Assembly: GCA_007119795.1 (NCBI GenBank)
Contig: SKOZ01000011.1
Span: forward strand, 1-29,646
DNA: 29,646 bases
Direction of reading: 5' to 3'
From: Planctomycetales bacterium
GTDB lineage: Bacteria > Planctomycetota > Planctomycetia > Pirellulales > Thermoguttaceae
Shown: piece after piece, positions 1 through 7,249 of the stretch
Layout of the letters: each line of letters opens with the position of its first letter
Numbering within the stretch: position 1 is the stretch's first letter
The notes under the pieces: model-generated
Databases searched by the model: none
Told to the model about the DNA's origin: nothing
The model's input: the letters and a program-made list of their open reading frames with translations, nothing else
Program-made: the position numbers and the translations under genes

Positions 1-1318
1 GGCGCGGCTGGCGGCCGCCGAGGCCGCCCTGGCCCGGGCTCAGCCGGCCGCCGGCGCGCAGCCCGACAGGAAGGCCGCCAAGGGACTGCAGCGGCTGCGG
101 GCTGCGGCCGATGAGGCCCGCAGCGAGGTGGCGGCCTGTGAAGACCTCATCGCGGCCGTCGAGGACGATCCCACCCTGGCTCACCTGGCGGCCGAACACC
201 CGCGCATCGGCGAGGCGGTTCTCGAAGAGACGGCCCTGCTGCACGCGGGCGACGCCGAGCGCCTGGCCCTCTGGCGGGAGTTCCTGCCCAAGTGCATGGA
301 CGAAATCGAGCGCGTCTACCGCCGCCTGGGTGTCGCCTTCGACTACACCCTGGGCGAGAGCTTCTACCAGGACCAGCTGGCGCCGATCGTCGAGGACCTC
401 CTCGCCAAGGGGATCGCCCGCGAGAGCGAAGGGGCCACGTGCATCTTCCTCGAAGGGCATGACGTCCCGATGCTCATCCGCAAGCGGGACGGGGCCTTCC
501 TCTACGCCACCACCGACCTGGCCACGCTCCGCTACCGCATGGAGCGGTTCGCCCCCGATGCCATCCTCTACGTGGTCGATCACCGCCAGGGCCTGCACTT
601 CGAGCAGCTCTTCGCCGCCGCCCGGCGGATGGGCTACGGGGAGGTGGAGCTCCGGCACGTCAGCTTCGGCACCGTACTCGGCGAGGACGGCCGCCCCTTC
701 CGGACCCGCTCAGGCGATACCGTCGGCCTCGAGGGGCTGCTCGACGAAGCGGTGCGCCGCGCCCGCGCCATTGTCGATGCCAACGACGACGCCAAGGCGG
801 AGGGGCCCGAGCTCAGCGAATCGGAGCGGGCCCGCGTTGCCGAGCGCGTGGGCATCGGCGCCCTGAAGTACGCCGACCTGGCGCAGAACCGCACCAGCGA
901 CTACGTCTTCAGCTACGAGAAGATGCTGGCCATGAATGGGAACACCGCCACCTACATGCAGTACGCCTACGCGCGCGTGCGGAGCATCTTCGCCCGCGGC
1001 GGCGTGGACGCCGCTGCCCTGCGGCAAGGCGGCGGTGCCCTCCTGCTCGTGGAGCCGGCGGAGCGGGCCCTGGCCGTCGAGCTGCTCCGCTTCGGCGAGG
1101 CCCTCGAGATGGCCGTGGCCGACTACCGGCCCAACCAGCTCACGGCCTGCCTCTTCGATCTGGCCAACCGCTACTCGGCCTTCTTCGAGCAGTGCCCCGT
1201 CCTCAAGGCACCAACCGCCGAGTTGCGGACCAGCCGCCTGCTCCTCTGCGACCTGACCGCGCGAACGATCGGCCTGGGGTTGCACCTTCTGGGGATCGAC
1301 GTGGTCGAGAAGATGTGA
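1..1318 (+). CDS. argS: Arginyl-tRNA synthetase, 3' part (5' end outside window)
   Basis: Charges tRNA-Arg with arginine in the cytoplasm. The reading frame is open from base 2, so the gene enters from the left and about 438 C-terminal residues are visible; the HIGH-containing N-terminus lies outside. Recognisable class I ArgS blocks are the GESFYQDQL stretch, YATTDLATLRYR, VVDHRQGLHFEQLF, and the VLGEDGRPFRTRSGDT segment that stands where other class I enzymes carry KMSKS. The C-terminus from about NRTSDYVFSYEKML through TATYMQYAYARVRS to the last residues is the all-helical DALR anticodon-binding domain. The first ~60 visible residues are an Ala/Arg-rich, low-complexity helical stretch that looks like a lineage-specific insertion. 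The stop is TGA at 1316-1318. Identity is secure. Confidence 0.96.
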   Translation, partial: ARLAAAEAALARAQPAAGAQPDRKAAKGLQRLRAAADEARSEVAACEDLIAAVEDDPTLAHLAAEHPRIGEAVLEETALLHAGDAERLALWREFLPKCMDEIERVYRRLGVAFDYTLGESFYQDQLAPIVEDLLAKGIARESEGATCIFLEGHDVPMLIRKRDGAFLYATTDLATLRYRMERFAPDAILYVVDHRQGLHFEQLFAAARRMGYGEVELRHVSFGTVLGEDGRPFRTRSGDTVGLEGLLDEAVRRARAIVDANDDAKAEGPELSESERARVAERVGIGALKYADLAQNRTSDYVFSYEKMLAMNGNTATYMQYAYARVRSIFARGGVDAAALRQGGGALLLVEPAERALAVELLRFGEALEMAVADYRPNQLTACLFDLANRYSAFFEQCPVLKAPTAELRTSRLLLCDLTARTIGLGLHLLGIDVVEKM

Positions 1319-1669
1319 GCTGCCCCGCCCGCGCGTGGGCCGGTGAGGTCGCCCAGCGTCCGGCAAGGTGGGAGGCAGGCTGGGCCTCGCAGCGAGTCAG
1401 ACAATCGCCCTTGCCTGCCAAGGGGAGAGCAAGACCGCTGCGTGCCATTGGGGTGCCACAGTTGGGGGCAAGCGTCCACACCAGGATGCCCCCTCGCAGG
1501 GCCGTATTCTCGGCCCCCGGGTACAGGGCAGCGTGTGTGCCTTCGTGGGGGCCGGCTCGCGGGCATAGGATCGTCAGGAGCCGGCTTCGCCCGGTTCCCC
1601 GGATGCCCTATAATGGTGGTGTTGAGGAATCCACCCTTCGTCTGCTCATCTGCCAGGAGCCCTGCCGCG
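1319..1669. other. argS-def intergenic region
   Basis: This 351-base stretch holds no convincing gene. Open frames run through it only because stops are rare at this G+C. Near its right end are the best -10 hexamer of the window (TATAAT at 1609-1614) and the ribosome-binding site of def (AGGAG at 1654-1658). The left 250 bases show no repeat or RNA structure that I can support. Confidence 0.5.
1586..1614 (+). promoter_or_regulatory. Candidate promoter of def
   Basis: A perfect TATAAT at 1609-1614 lies 17 bases after a weak TTCGCC at 1586-1591. Transcription from it would start near 1621 and give a short leader before the GTG start at 1670. It also rules out the ATG at 1613, which sits inside the hexamer. 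The -35 is poor, so this is a plausible call only. Confidence 0.4.
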
Positions 1670-2251
1670 GTGCAAGTGCTGAAATACCCCCATCCCGTCC
1701 TCTTCCACAAGTCGAAGCCCCTGCGTCGCGTCGACGCCGAACTGGCGCGGTGGATCGAGGAAATGTTCGAATTGATGTACGAGCACCGCGGCATCGGATT
1801 GGCCGCCAACCAAGTGGGGCTTCCCTACCGCCTGATGGTCGTCAACCTCAAGTCGGACCCCGCTGAGAAGGACGACGAACACGTCTTCATCAACCCGGTG
1901 GTCGTCCGCCGCAGCGGCTCCGCCGAGGCCGAAGAGGGATGCTTGAGCTTCCCGGACGTAAACGCACCGGTAACCCGGCCCGAACGTGTCCAGGTCACCG
2001 CCTTCAACCTTCGCGGTGAGCAGGTGGACTACAATCTCGGCGGGCTCTTTGCGCGGGCCGTCCAGCACGAGGTCGACCACCTCGACGGCATCCTTTTCAT
2101 CGACCGCCTCAGCCCGGCGGCCCTTCTTTCCATCCGCGAGGAACTCGAACAGCTCCAGGCGGACTACACCGCCGGCCGACTCCGCGGCACGCTCCCCACC
2201 GACGAGGAGGTCGCCGCCGAGCTGGCCAGCCTCGAGCGGGTCCGCACCTGA
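1670..2251 (+). CDS. def: Peptide deformylase
   Basis: Metalloenzyme that removes the formyl group from the N-terminal methionine of new proteins at the ribosome. All three family motifs are present: GIGLAANQVG at residues 41-50, EGCLSFP at 89-95 with metal ligand Cys91, and HEVDH at 133-137, giving His133/His137 as ligands and Glu134 as catalytic base. The product is 193 residues, normal for the family with a slightly long charged C-terminus. I chose the GTG start at 1670: it follows AGGAG at 1654-1658 and gives the usual N-terminus QVLKYPHPVL. An upstream ATG at 1613 would add a non-conserved extension and falls inside the putative -10. The gene ends convergently with the oxidoreductase at 2301. 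Confidence 0.95.
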   Translation: MQVLKYPHPVLFHKSKPLRRVDAELARWIEEMFELMYEHRGIGLAANQVGLPYRLMVVNLKSDPAEKDDEHVFINPVVVRRSGSAEAEEGCLSFPDVNAPVTRPERVQVTAFNLRGEQVDYNLGGLFARAVQHEVDHLDGILFIDRLSPAALLSIREELEQLQADYTAGRLRGTLPTDEEVAAELASLERVRT

Positions 2252-2268
2252 GCGCCCCACCGGGGCGC
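2252..2268. terminator. Hairpin between convergent def and oxidoreductase genes
   Basis: GCGCCCC at 2252-2258 pairs perfectly with GGGGCGC at 2262-2268 around an ACC loop, starting one base after the last stop base of def. There is no T-tract, so it may only stabilise the 3' end or pause polymerase. Immediately downstream a 9-base direct repeat AGGTCTGCT occurs at 2271-2279 and 2290-2298. Confidence 0.45.
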
Positions 2269-2300
2269 CCAGGTCTGCTGCCCCCGGGCAGGTCTGCTTC

Positions 2301-3482
2301 CTACTTCACCTCATCGAGCGTCACCGGGTGCCGCTCCTGCGCGGAGATGAGCGCGGCCTCGAGCACGCGCTGCGTCTGGTAGGCGTCGTTGAAGTCGGGA
2401 ATGGGAACGGTCGGTTCCTGGCCGCCGAGCACGCGGAGGATATCGTAGGCCTGGTTCGTGAATCCGTGCTCGTAACCGATGATGTGGGCATCGGGCCACC
2501 AGTTGGCTACGTAGGGGTGGTCGCCGCCATGGGTACACATGATGGTGCTCCAGCCCTGCACGGCGCGGGGCAGCGTGGCGTCGTAGAACTCGAGCTCGTT
2601 CATCCGCTCGAAGTCGAACTTCAGGGCCCCCTTCGTGCCGTTGATCTCGAACTGGTTGCGGTTCTGATTGCCGGTGGCCTGGCGGGCGGCCTCGAAGTTG
2701 GCCACGGCGCCGCCGGAGAAACGCGCGAGGAAGAGGACCGTATCGTCCACGGTCACCTCGCCCATCTGCTCGGCGCCCGATGCCCCGGCGACGAGCCCTC
2801 CCGCCGCCCCCGCGCTGGGAACCTTCCGCTGTTTGATAAAGGTCTCGGCGATGGCACCGCAGATCTCCGTGATCTCCTGGCCGGTGACGAAGCGGGTCAT
2901 GTCGATGATGTGGGCGTTGAGGTCGCCGTGGGCCCCGGAGCCCGCCAGATTCTTGTCGAACCGCCAGAGCAGGGGAATCGAATCGTCCGCCCAGTCCTGC
3001 AGGTAGGAGGCTCGCACGTGGCGGATCTCGCCGATCTTCCCCTGCTTGACGAGTTGATGGGCCAATGCCACGGCCGGACAACGCCGGTAGTTGAACCAGA
3101 CGAAGGTCTTCACGTTCGCCTTCTTGGCGGCCTCGACCATCTCGCGGGCGTCGGCCAGGGTGCCGGCGATGGGCTTCTCACAGGAGCACGGCTTACCCGC
3201 TGCGATTGCCGCGCGAGCCACCGGCGCATGCATGAAATTGGGCGTCACCACGTCGACGAGGCCGATTTCGGGGGAGGCGACCGTCTGCTCCCAGTTCGTC
3301 GAGGCGTTCTTCCACCCCCAATTGTCGGCGAAGGCCTGCGGGTTTTCTGCCTCCTGGCCGAAGGCGGTATGCATGACCGGCGTTAGCGGCGGCTGGAAGA
3401 ACCTGCCCACCTGCCCCCAGGCGTTCGAGTGCGTCCGTCCCATGAATCCCTGGCCGATCAGGGCCACGTTGATCGTTGCCAT
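2301..3482 (-). CDS. Gfo/Idh/MocA family oxidoreductase
   Basis: NAD(P)-dependent dehydrogenase of the glucose-fructose oxidoreductase/inositol dehydrogenase family, probably acting on a sugar, inositol or sugar acid; the exact substrate cannot be read. The 393-residue product has the N-terminal Rossmann motif GQGFMG at residues 10-15, the family EKP motif at 102-104 (Lys103), and the helix GDLNAHIID at 186-194 carrying the active-site His191. The rest is the C-terminal alpha/beta domain. The length is normal and there is no signal peptide, so it is cytoplasmic. The ATG at 3482 follows a strong AAGGAGG with a 6-base spacer. The gene stands alone on the minus strand, convergent with def and divergent from the methyltransferase gene. 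Family is certain, substrate unknown. Confidence 0.93.
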   Translation of the reverse strand: MATINVALIGQGFMGRTHSNAWGQVGRFFQPPLTPVMHTAFGQEAENPQAFADNWGWKNASTNWEQTVASPEIGLVDVVTPNFMHAPVARAAIAAGKPCSCEKPIAGTLADAREMVEAAKKANVKTFVWFNYRRCPAVALAHQLVKQGKIGEIRHVRASYLQDWADDSIPLLWRFDKNLAGSGAHGDLNAHIIDMTRFVTGQEITEICGAIAETFIKQRKVPSAGAAGGLVAGASGAEQMGEVTVDDTVLFLARFSGGAVANFEAARQATGNQNRNQFEINGTKGALKFDFERMNELEFYDATLPRAVQGWSTIMCTHGGDHPYVANWWPDAHIIGYEHGFTNQAYDILRVLGGQEPTVPIPDFNDAYQTQRVLEAALISAQERHPVTLDEVK

Positions 3483-3625
3483 CTGAAGCCTCCTTCGTGA
3501 ACTTTGAGTCGTGATACGGGCCGCCCTGGGACGAGTTCAGGGGTTGCGCCGGCGCCGCCGAGCCCCCGGGGCGGGCCACGCGCGGGCGCCCTCCAAGGCG
3601 GTATGGCTGCCGCCCAGTGTGGGCG

Positions 3626-3653
3626 GTTATAGCCGATTGCGCGCGCTTTGCAA
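3626..3653 (-). promoter_or_regulatory. Candidate promoter of the minus-strand oxidoreductase
   Basis: Read on the minus strand, TTGCAA (3653-3648) is followed after 16 bases by TATAAC (3631-3626). These match the sigma-70 consensus at 4/6 and 5/6. Transcription would start near 3619, giving a leader of about 135 bases before the ATG at 3482. Confidence 0.45.
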
Positions 3654-3706
3654 GAGGCCCCCGGCCGGACGGCATCACGAGCCCGGCGGAGCAGGTTCCG
3701 CGGGGG

Positions 3707-3725
3707 ACCACCCCATCGGGGTGGT
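3707..3725. repeat. Perfect 8-bp inverted repeat
   Basis: ACCACCCC at 3707-3714 and GGGGTGGT at 3718-3725 are perfectly complementary around ATC. It lies between the two divergent promoters, directly upstream of the plus-strand -10 candidate. It could be an operator for a dimeric regulator or an RNA hairpin; the sequence does not decide. Confidence 0.4.
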
Positions 3726-3726
3726 G

Positions 3727-3755
3727 TTCTGCGATGCTTCCCTTAGTGGTAGAAT
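3727..3755 (+). promoter_or_regulatory. Weak candidate promoter of the methyltransferase/reductase gene
   Basis: TAGAAT at 3750-3755 is a good -10, but the element 17 bases upstream (TTCTGC, 3727-3732) barely resembles a -35. If used, it would give a leader of about 125 bases with two small stem-loops before the ATG at 3889. Confidence 0.25.
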
Positions 3756-3888
3756 CGCGGGAACCGGGTGGCGCAAGAGGCATCGCTTTCGGTTGGGTGC
3801 CCCCCTGTCTGCGATCCCTTGGGGGTAGTAGCCCTGCTTAGGGGGCAGGTTGATTGACCCGCATTTTCTTGGGAGCCCATCATTCGGA

Positions 3889-5817
3889 ATGACCCATTCG
3901 AGAACCAAACGACCTTTTGCTGAAGCCCTCGCTGAAGGGGGGCTCGTTTTCGATGGAGCCATGGGGACCGAGCTCTACCGGCACCATGTCTTCACGAACC
4001 GCTGCTTCGACGAGCTCTGCCTCTCCGACCCGCGGTTGATCCGCCAGATCCACCAGGAGTATTGCGACTCCGGGGCCGACGTGCTCACGACGAACACCTT
4101 CGGCGCCAATCGGGTTGCCCTGGGCCGTTTCGGCCTCGCCGAGCAACTCCGCGAGATCGTCGTCGCCGGGGCGCGGCTGGCCCGTCAGGTGGCCGACGCC
4201 GCCGAGCGGCCCGTCTATGTCGCCGGTTCCATCGGCCCGCTCCCCACGCAGCCGCAGTTCGAGAGCCAGTTCGAGGCCATGGTCGTCGAGCAGGTCGAGG
4301 CGCTCGCGGCCGGGGGCGCCGACTTCGTGATCTTCGAGACCCAGAGAACGCGCCACGCCATGGAGCGGTGCGCAGCGGCGATGCGCTTGGCCCCGCCGAT
4401 CCCCTTTGTGCTGTCGTTCGCTGTGGTCGCCGGTGAATCGGTGTCGGGCGAGTCGATCTCCGGAGAGCTCCTCGAACGCCTCGTTGCCCCGTTGCCGGAG
4501 GGCCCGCCGCAGCCGATTGCCTGGGGAATGAACTGCGGCAGTGGTCCCGACGGCCTCTTGGAGGCGGTGGAGCGGGCCGTGGAGATCACGGAACGTCCGC
4601 TGATCGTGCAGCCCAACGCAGGGATACCGCGCGAAGTCGACAACCGCCGCATCTATCTCTGCTCGCCCGAATACCTCACCACCTACGCCCGCCAGTACGT
4701 CAACATGGGGGTCGAGGCCGTGGGCGGCTGCTGCGGGACCTCGCCGGAGCACATCCGCGAACTGGCAGCGGCCATCCGGCCGCTGGCCCGCACGCGGAGC
4801 AAGCCCATCCTCGTGGCTGCCAAGGAGAGCGTCGTCGAAAAGCCGCCGGCCTTCTTCGCCGAGAGATCGCGCCTCGCCGCACGCTTGGCGGCCGCGGAGT
4901 GGGTGACCACCGTGGAGCTTACCCCGCCGCGGGGCTACGACCTGGCAGCGACGATCGAGAAGAGCCGCACCCTCAAAGAGCACGGTGTGGATGCCATCAA
5001 TATCCCGGACGGGCCGCGGGCCAGCTCGCGAATCTCGCCGCTGATCACCGCCGAGCGGATCCTGCACGGCGCCGGCATCGAGCCCATCCTCCATTTTTGC
5101 TGCCGCGACCGCAATCTCATCGGCATGCAGGCCGACCTGCTCGCCTGTGCCGCGGTGGGAATCCACAACATCCTCTTCGTCACCGGAGACCCGCCCAAGC
5201 TTGGCGACTATCCCCACGCCAGCGGCGTCTTCGACACGGACGCGATCGGCATGGCCGCCGTCCAGCGGCGCCTGAACCGCGGCGTGGACATCGGCGGCCA
5301 GGCGATCGACCCGGTCACGGCGGCCGTGATCGGCGTGGGACTCGACCCCACCGCCCTCGACCGCCGCCGCGAGCTGGAACGATTCCGCCTGAAGGTCGAG
5401 GCCGGCGCCGAGTTCGCCATCACGCAGCCGGTCTTCGACTCGGAGACCCTGCTCCGCTTCCTCGACGAAGTCGAGCAGTACGGGATTCCCATCATCGCGG
5501 GCATCTGGCCGCTGGCCAGCTATCGCAACGCGCAGTTCATGCAGAACGAGGTTCCCGGTGTGGAGATCCCACCAGCCGTGATGGAGCGGATGGCCACGGC
5601 GGGGACCCGCGAGGAACAGCTTGCCACGGGGGTGGCCGTCGCCCGCGAGGCCGTGGCCCGCATCCGCGACCGCGTGGCCGGCATCCAGGTCAGCGCTCCG
5701 TTCGGGAACATCAGCACCGCCCTGGCTGTTCTCGAGGGGGAGGCGCCGGCCCCACGCGATGCGAGGAAGACGGACGACGCCAAGGAGTCCGTTCAGCATC
5801 CCACGAACCGCGGATGA
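3889..5817 (+). CDS. Bifunctional homocysteine S-methyltransferase / methylenetetrahydrofolate reductase
   Basis: This YitJ-type fusion couples reduction of methylene-THF to methyl-THF with methyl transfer to homocysteine to make methionine. Residues ~10-300 are the zinc-dependent methyltransferase barrel: DGAMGTELY at 22-30, NTFGANR at 69-75, and zinc ligands Cys216 (in NCGSGPDG) and Cys281/Cys282 (in GGCCGTSPEH). Residues ~335-610 are the FAD-dependent reductase barrel, with VELTPPRG holding the likely catalytic Glu343, the FVTGDPPK loop, and ITQPVFD. The product is 642 residues from the ATG at 3889. A TTG at 3850 is in frame, but its purine-rich sequence is too close to act as a ribosome-binding site. 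No cobalamin-binding domain is present, so the methyl donor for this half is uncertain. The next gene starts 3 or 18 bases after the stop. Confidence 0.92.
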   Translation: MTHSRTKRPFAEALAEGGLVFDGAMGTELYRHHVFTNRCFDELCLSDPRLIRQIHQEYCDSGADVLTTNTFGANRVALGRFGLAEQLREIVVAGARLARQVADAAERPVYVAGSIGPLPTQPQFESQFEAMVVEQVEALAAGGADFVIFETQRTRHAMERCAAAMRLAPPIPFVLSFAVVAGESVSGESISGELLERLVAPLPEGPPQPIAWGMNCGSGPDGLLEAVERAVEITERPLIVQPNAGIPREVDNRRIYLCSPEYLTTYARQYVNMGVEAVGGCCGTSPEHIRELAAAIRPLARTRSKPILVAAKESVVEKPPAFFAERSRLAARLAAAEWVTTVELTPPRGYDLAATIEKSRTLKEHGVDAINIPDGPRASSRISPLITAERILHGAGIEPILHFCCRDRNLIGMQADLLACAAVGIHNILFVTGDPPKLGDYPHASGVFDTDAIGMAAVQRRLNRGVDIGGQAIDPVTAAVIGVGLDPTALDRRRELERFRLKVEAGAEFAITQPVFDSETLLRFLDEVEQYGIPIIAGIWPLASYRNAQFMQNEVPGVEIPPAVMERMATAGTREEQLATGVAVAREAVARIRDRVAGIQVSAPFGNISTALAVLEGEAPAPRDARKTDDAKESVQHPTNRG

Positions 5818-5835
5818 TGGATGATACGGATACCC

Positions 5836-6969
5836 ATGAAGGAATACCGCGTCGGCATCCTGGGCTTCGGCTTCATCGGCAAGGTCCATGCCTACGCCTA
5901 CCGAACGCTGCCGTTCTATTGCGATCCTGTGCCGCTGGCCGCCCGCCTCACCCACGTGGTCACCAGCCGCACCGAGACGGCCGAAGCAGCCCGCCGGCTG
6001 ATCGGGGCGGATCGGGCCGCCACCGACCACCGGGAGGTGACCGAAAACCCGGATGTGGACATCGTCCACATCTGCACCCCGAATCACCTGCACGCCGAGG
6101 CGCTCCTCGCGGCGATCCGTCACGGCAAGCACATCTACTGCGACAAGCCGCTCTGCGCCGACGCTGCCGAGGCCGAGGCTGTCCGTGCCGCCTTGGCCGA
6201 TTACCGGGGCACGGCGCAGATGACCTTTCACAACCGGTTTTTCCCCGCCACGCTGCGGGCGAAGGCGCTGGTCGAGGAGGGCGCGCTGGGGCGCATCCTT
6301 CAGTTCCGGGCCGCCTACCTGCACAGTGGGAACGTCGATGCCGCCGCACCGGCGCGCTGGAAGCTCACCCGTGCCGGCGGTGGCGGTGTGATTGCCGATC
6401 TTGCGTCGCATGTCGTCGATCTGGTCGATCACCTCATCGGTCCCTTGGCTGCCACCTGCGCCCTGACGACGACCGCTTACCCGGAGCGACCCGCCGTGGG
6501 CGACCCCAGCCGCCGCGTGGCGGTGGATGCCGAGGACTGCGTGCTCGCTCTGGCGCGGATGGAGAGCGGGGCCGTGGGGACCGTCGAGTCCTCCAAGCTG
6601 GCCACCGGCAGCGAGGACGAGCTGCGGCTGGAGATCCACGGCACCGGCGGGGCCATCCGCTTCAACCTCATGGACCCGCACCACCTCGAATACTGCGACG
6701 CCTCGGTGCCCCACCGGCCGTTGGGTGGCACGCGGGGCTTCCTGCGGATCGCCTGCGGCCACCGCTACGAAGCGCCGGCCACCTCCTTTCCCAGCCCCAA
6801 GGCCTCCGTGGGCTGGCTCCGCGCCCACGTCGAGTGCCTTGCCCATTTCCTCCGTGCCGTAGCCGCCGGGCAAGCGGCGCAGCCCGACCTCCTGCAGGGC
6901 GTGCGCGTCCAGCAACTCATGGAGAGCTTACGGCTATCGGCCGAAGGCCGGGGATGGGTCGACGTTTGA
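5836..6969 (+). CDS. Gfo/Idh/MocA family oxidoreductase (second copy)
   Basis: Cytoplasmic NAD(P)-dependent oxidoreductase of the same broad family as the gene at 2301-3482, but clearly divergent from it. The N-terminus MKEYRVGILGFGFIGKVHAY contains the GFGFIG dinucleotide loop at residues 10-15. CTPNHLHAEALLAAI, CDKP at 102-105 (Lys104) and DLASHVVDLVDHL at 188-200 with His192 are the family landmarks. Length 377 from the ATG at 5836; an ATG at 5821 would add five residues and is an equal alternative, since neither has a strong ribosome-binding site. It begins 18 bases after the methyltransferase/reductase stop, so the two are likely cotranscribed, although no metabolic link is evident. Substrate unknown. 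Confidence 0.92.
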   Translation: MKEYRVGILGFGFIGKVHAYAYRTLPFYCDPVPLAARLTHVVTSRTETAEAARRLIGADRAATDHREVTENPDVDIVHICTPNHLHAEALLAAIRHGKHIYCDKPLCADAAEAEAVRAALADYRGTAQMTFHNRFFPATLRAKALVEEGALGRILQFRAAYLHSGNVDAAAPARWKLTRAGGGGVIADLASHVVDLVDHLIGPLAATCALTTTAYPERPAVGDPSRRVAVDAEDCVLALARMESGAVGTVESSKLATGSEDELRLEIHGTGGAIRFNLMDPHHLEYCDASVPHRPLGGTRGFLRIACGHRYEAPATSFPSPKASVGWLRAHVECLAHFLRAVAAGQAAQPDLLQGVRVQQLMESLRLSAEGRGWVDV

Positions 6970-7144
6970 CGGGCACCGTGTCCTGCGCTCGAAACGGCGT
7001 ATCCGCGGGGCCCCGGAATAGTCCACTCGCCTCGGAACGAACCCGTCTTGTGAGAGTGGTAGAGCGCCGGGCAGGTTGCTCTGTGGAAGGGTGGTGCAAT
7101 AGTCCCTAGTGGTGCCTTCTCCCTTGACGGAAGGGGACAACGGC

Positions 7145-7173
7145 GGGGATAATAGAGAAGAGTGGGGGATAAT
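7145..7173 (+). promoter_or_regulatory. Tandem GGGGATAAT motifs upstream of the DUF4159 gene
   Basis: GGGGATAAT occurs twice, at 7145-7153 and 7165-7173, exactly 20 bases apart. The second copy continues as ATAATGGTGG, identical to the -10 region upstream of def at 1610-1619. Either GATAAT may serve as a -10 for the gene starting at 7250; no -35 is recognisable. The remaining ~175 bases of this 280-base gap show no other element. Confidence 0.3.
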
Positions 7174-7249
7174 GGTGGCCTTGATTCCGCGCCCGGCCGT
7201 TCGGCAGTCTCTTCGGCGGAAAACCTGAGGGGCCTTGGAGTGATCAGCC

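Larger units (their letters stand above)
3483..3888. other. Divergent promoter and leader region
   Basis: About 400 bases without a gene separate the minus-strand oxidoreductase from the plus-strand methyltransferase/reductase. It contains a good minus-strand promoter (3626-3653), an 8-bp inverted repeat (3707-3725), a weak plus-strand promoter (3727-3755), and two short G/C-rich stem-loops in the plus-strand leader (3801-3825 and 3833-3849). No tRNA or known riboswitch consensus was recognised. Confidence 0.5.

Noticed and set aside
1613..1669. ATG at 1613 as the def start
   Set aside because: It would add 19 non-conserved residues and falls within the TATAAT at 1609-1614; the GTG at 1670 has a ribosome-binding site and the family N-terminus.
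3880..6915. Open minus-strand frame of more than 1000 codons
   Set aside because: It lies antisense to two genes with clear catalytic motifs. Its product is compositionally odd, and long antisense frames are expected at this G+C.
7025..7100. tRNA D-arm-like GGTAGAGCGCC
   Set aside because: No anticodon stem, T-loop GTTCGAATC or matching acceptor stem is present at proper distances.
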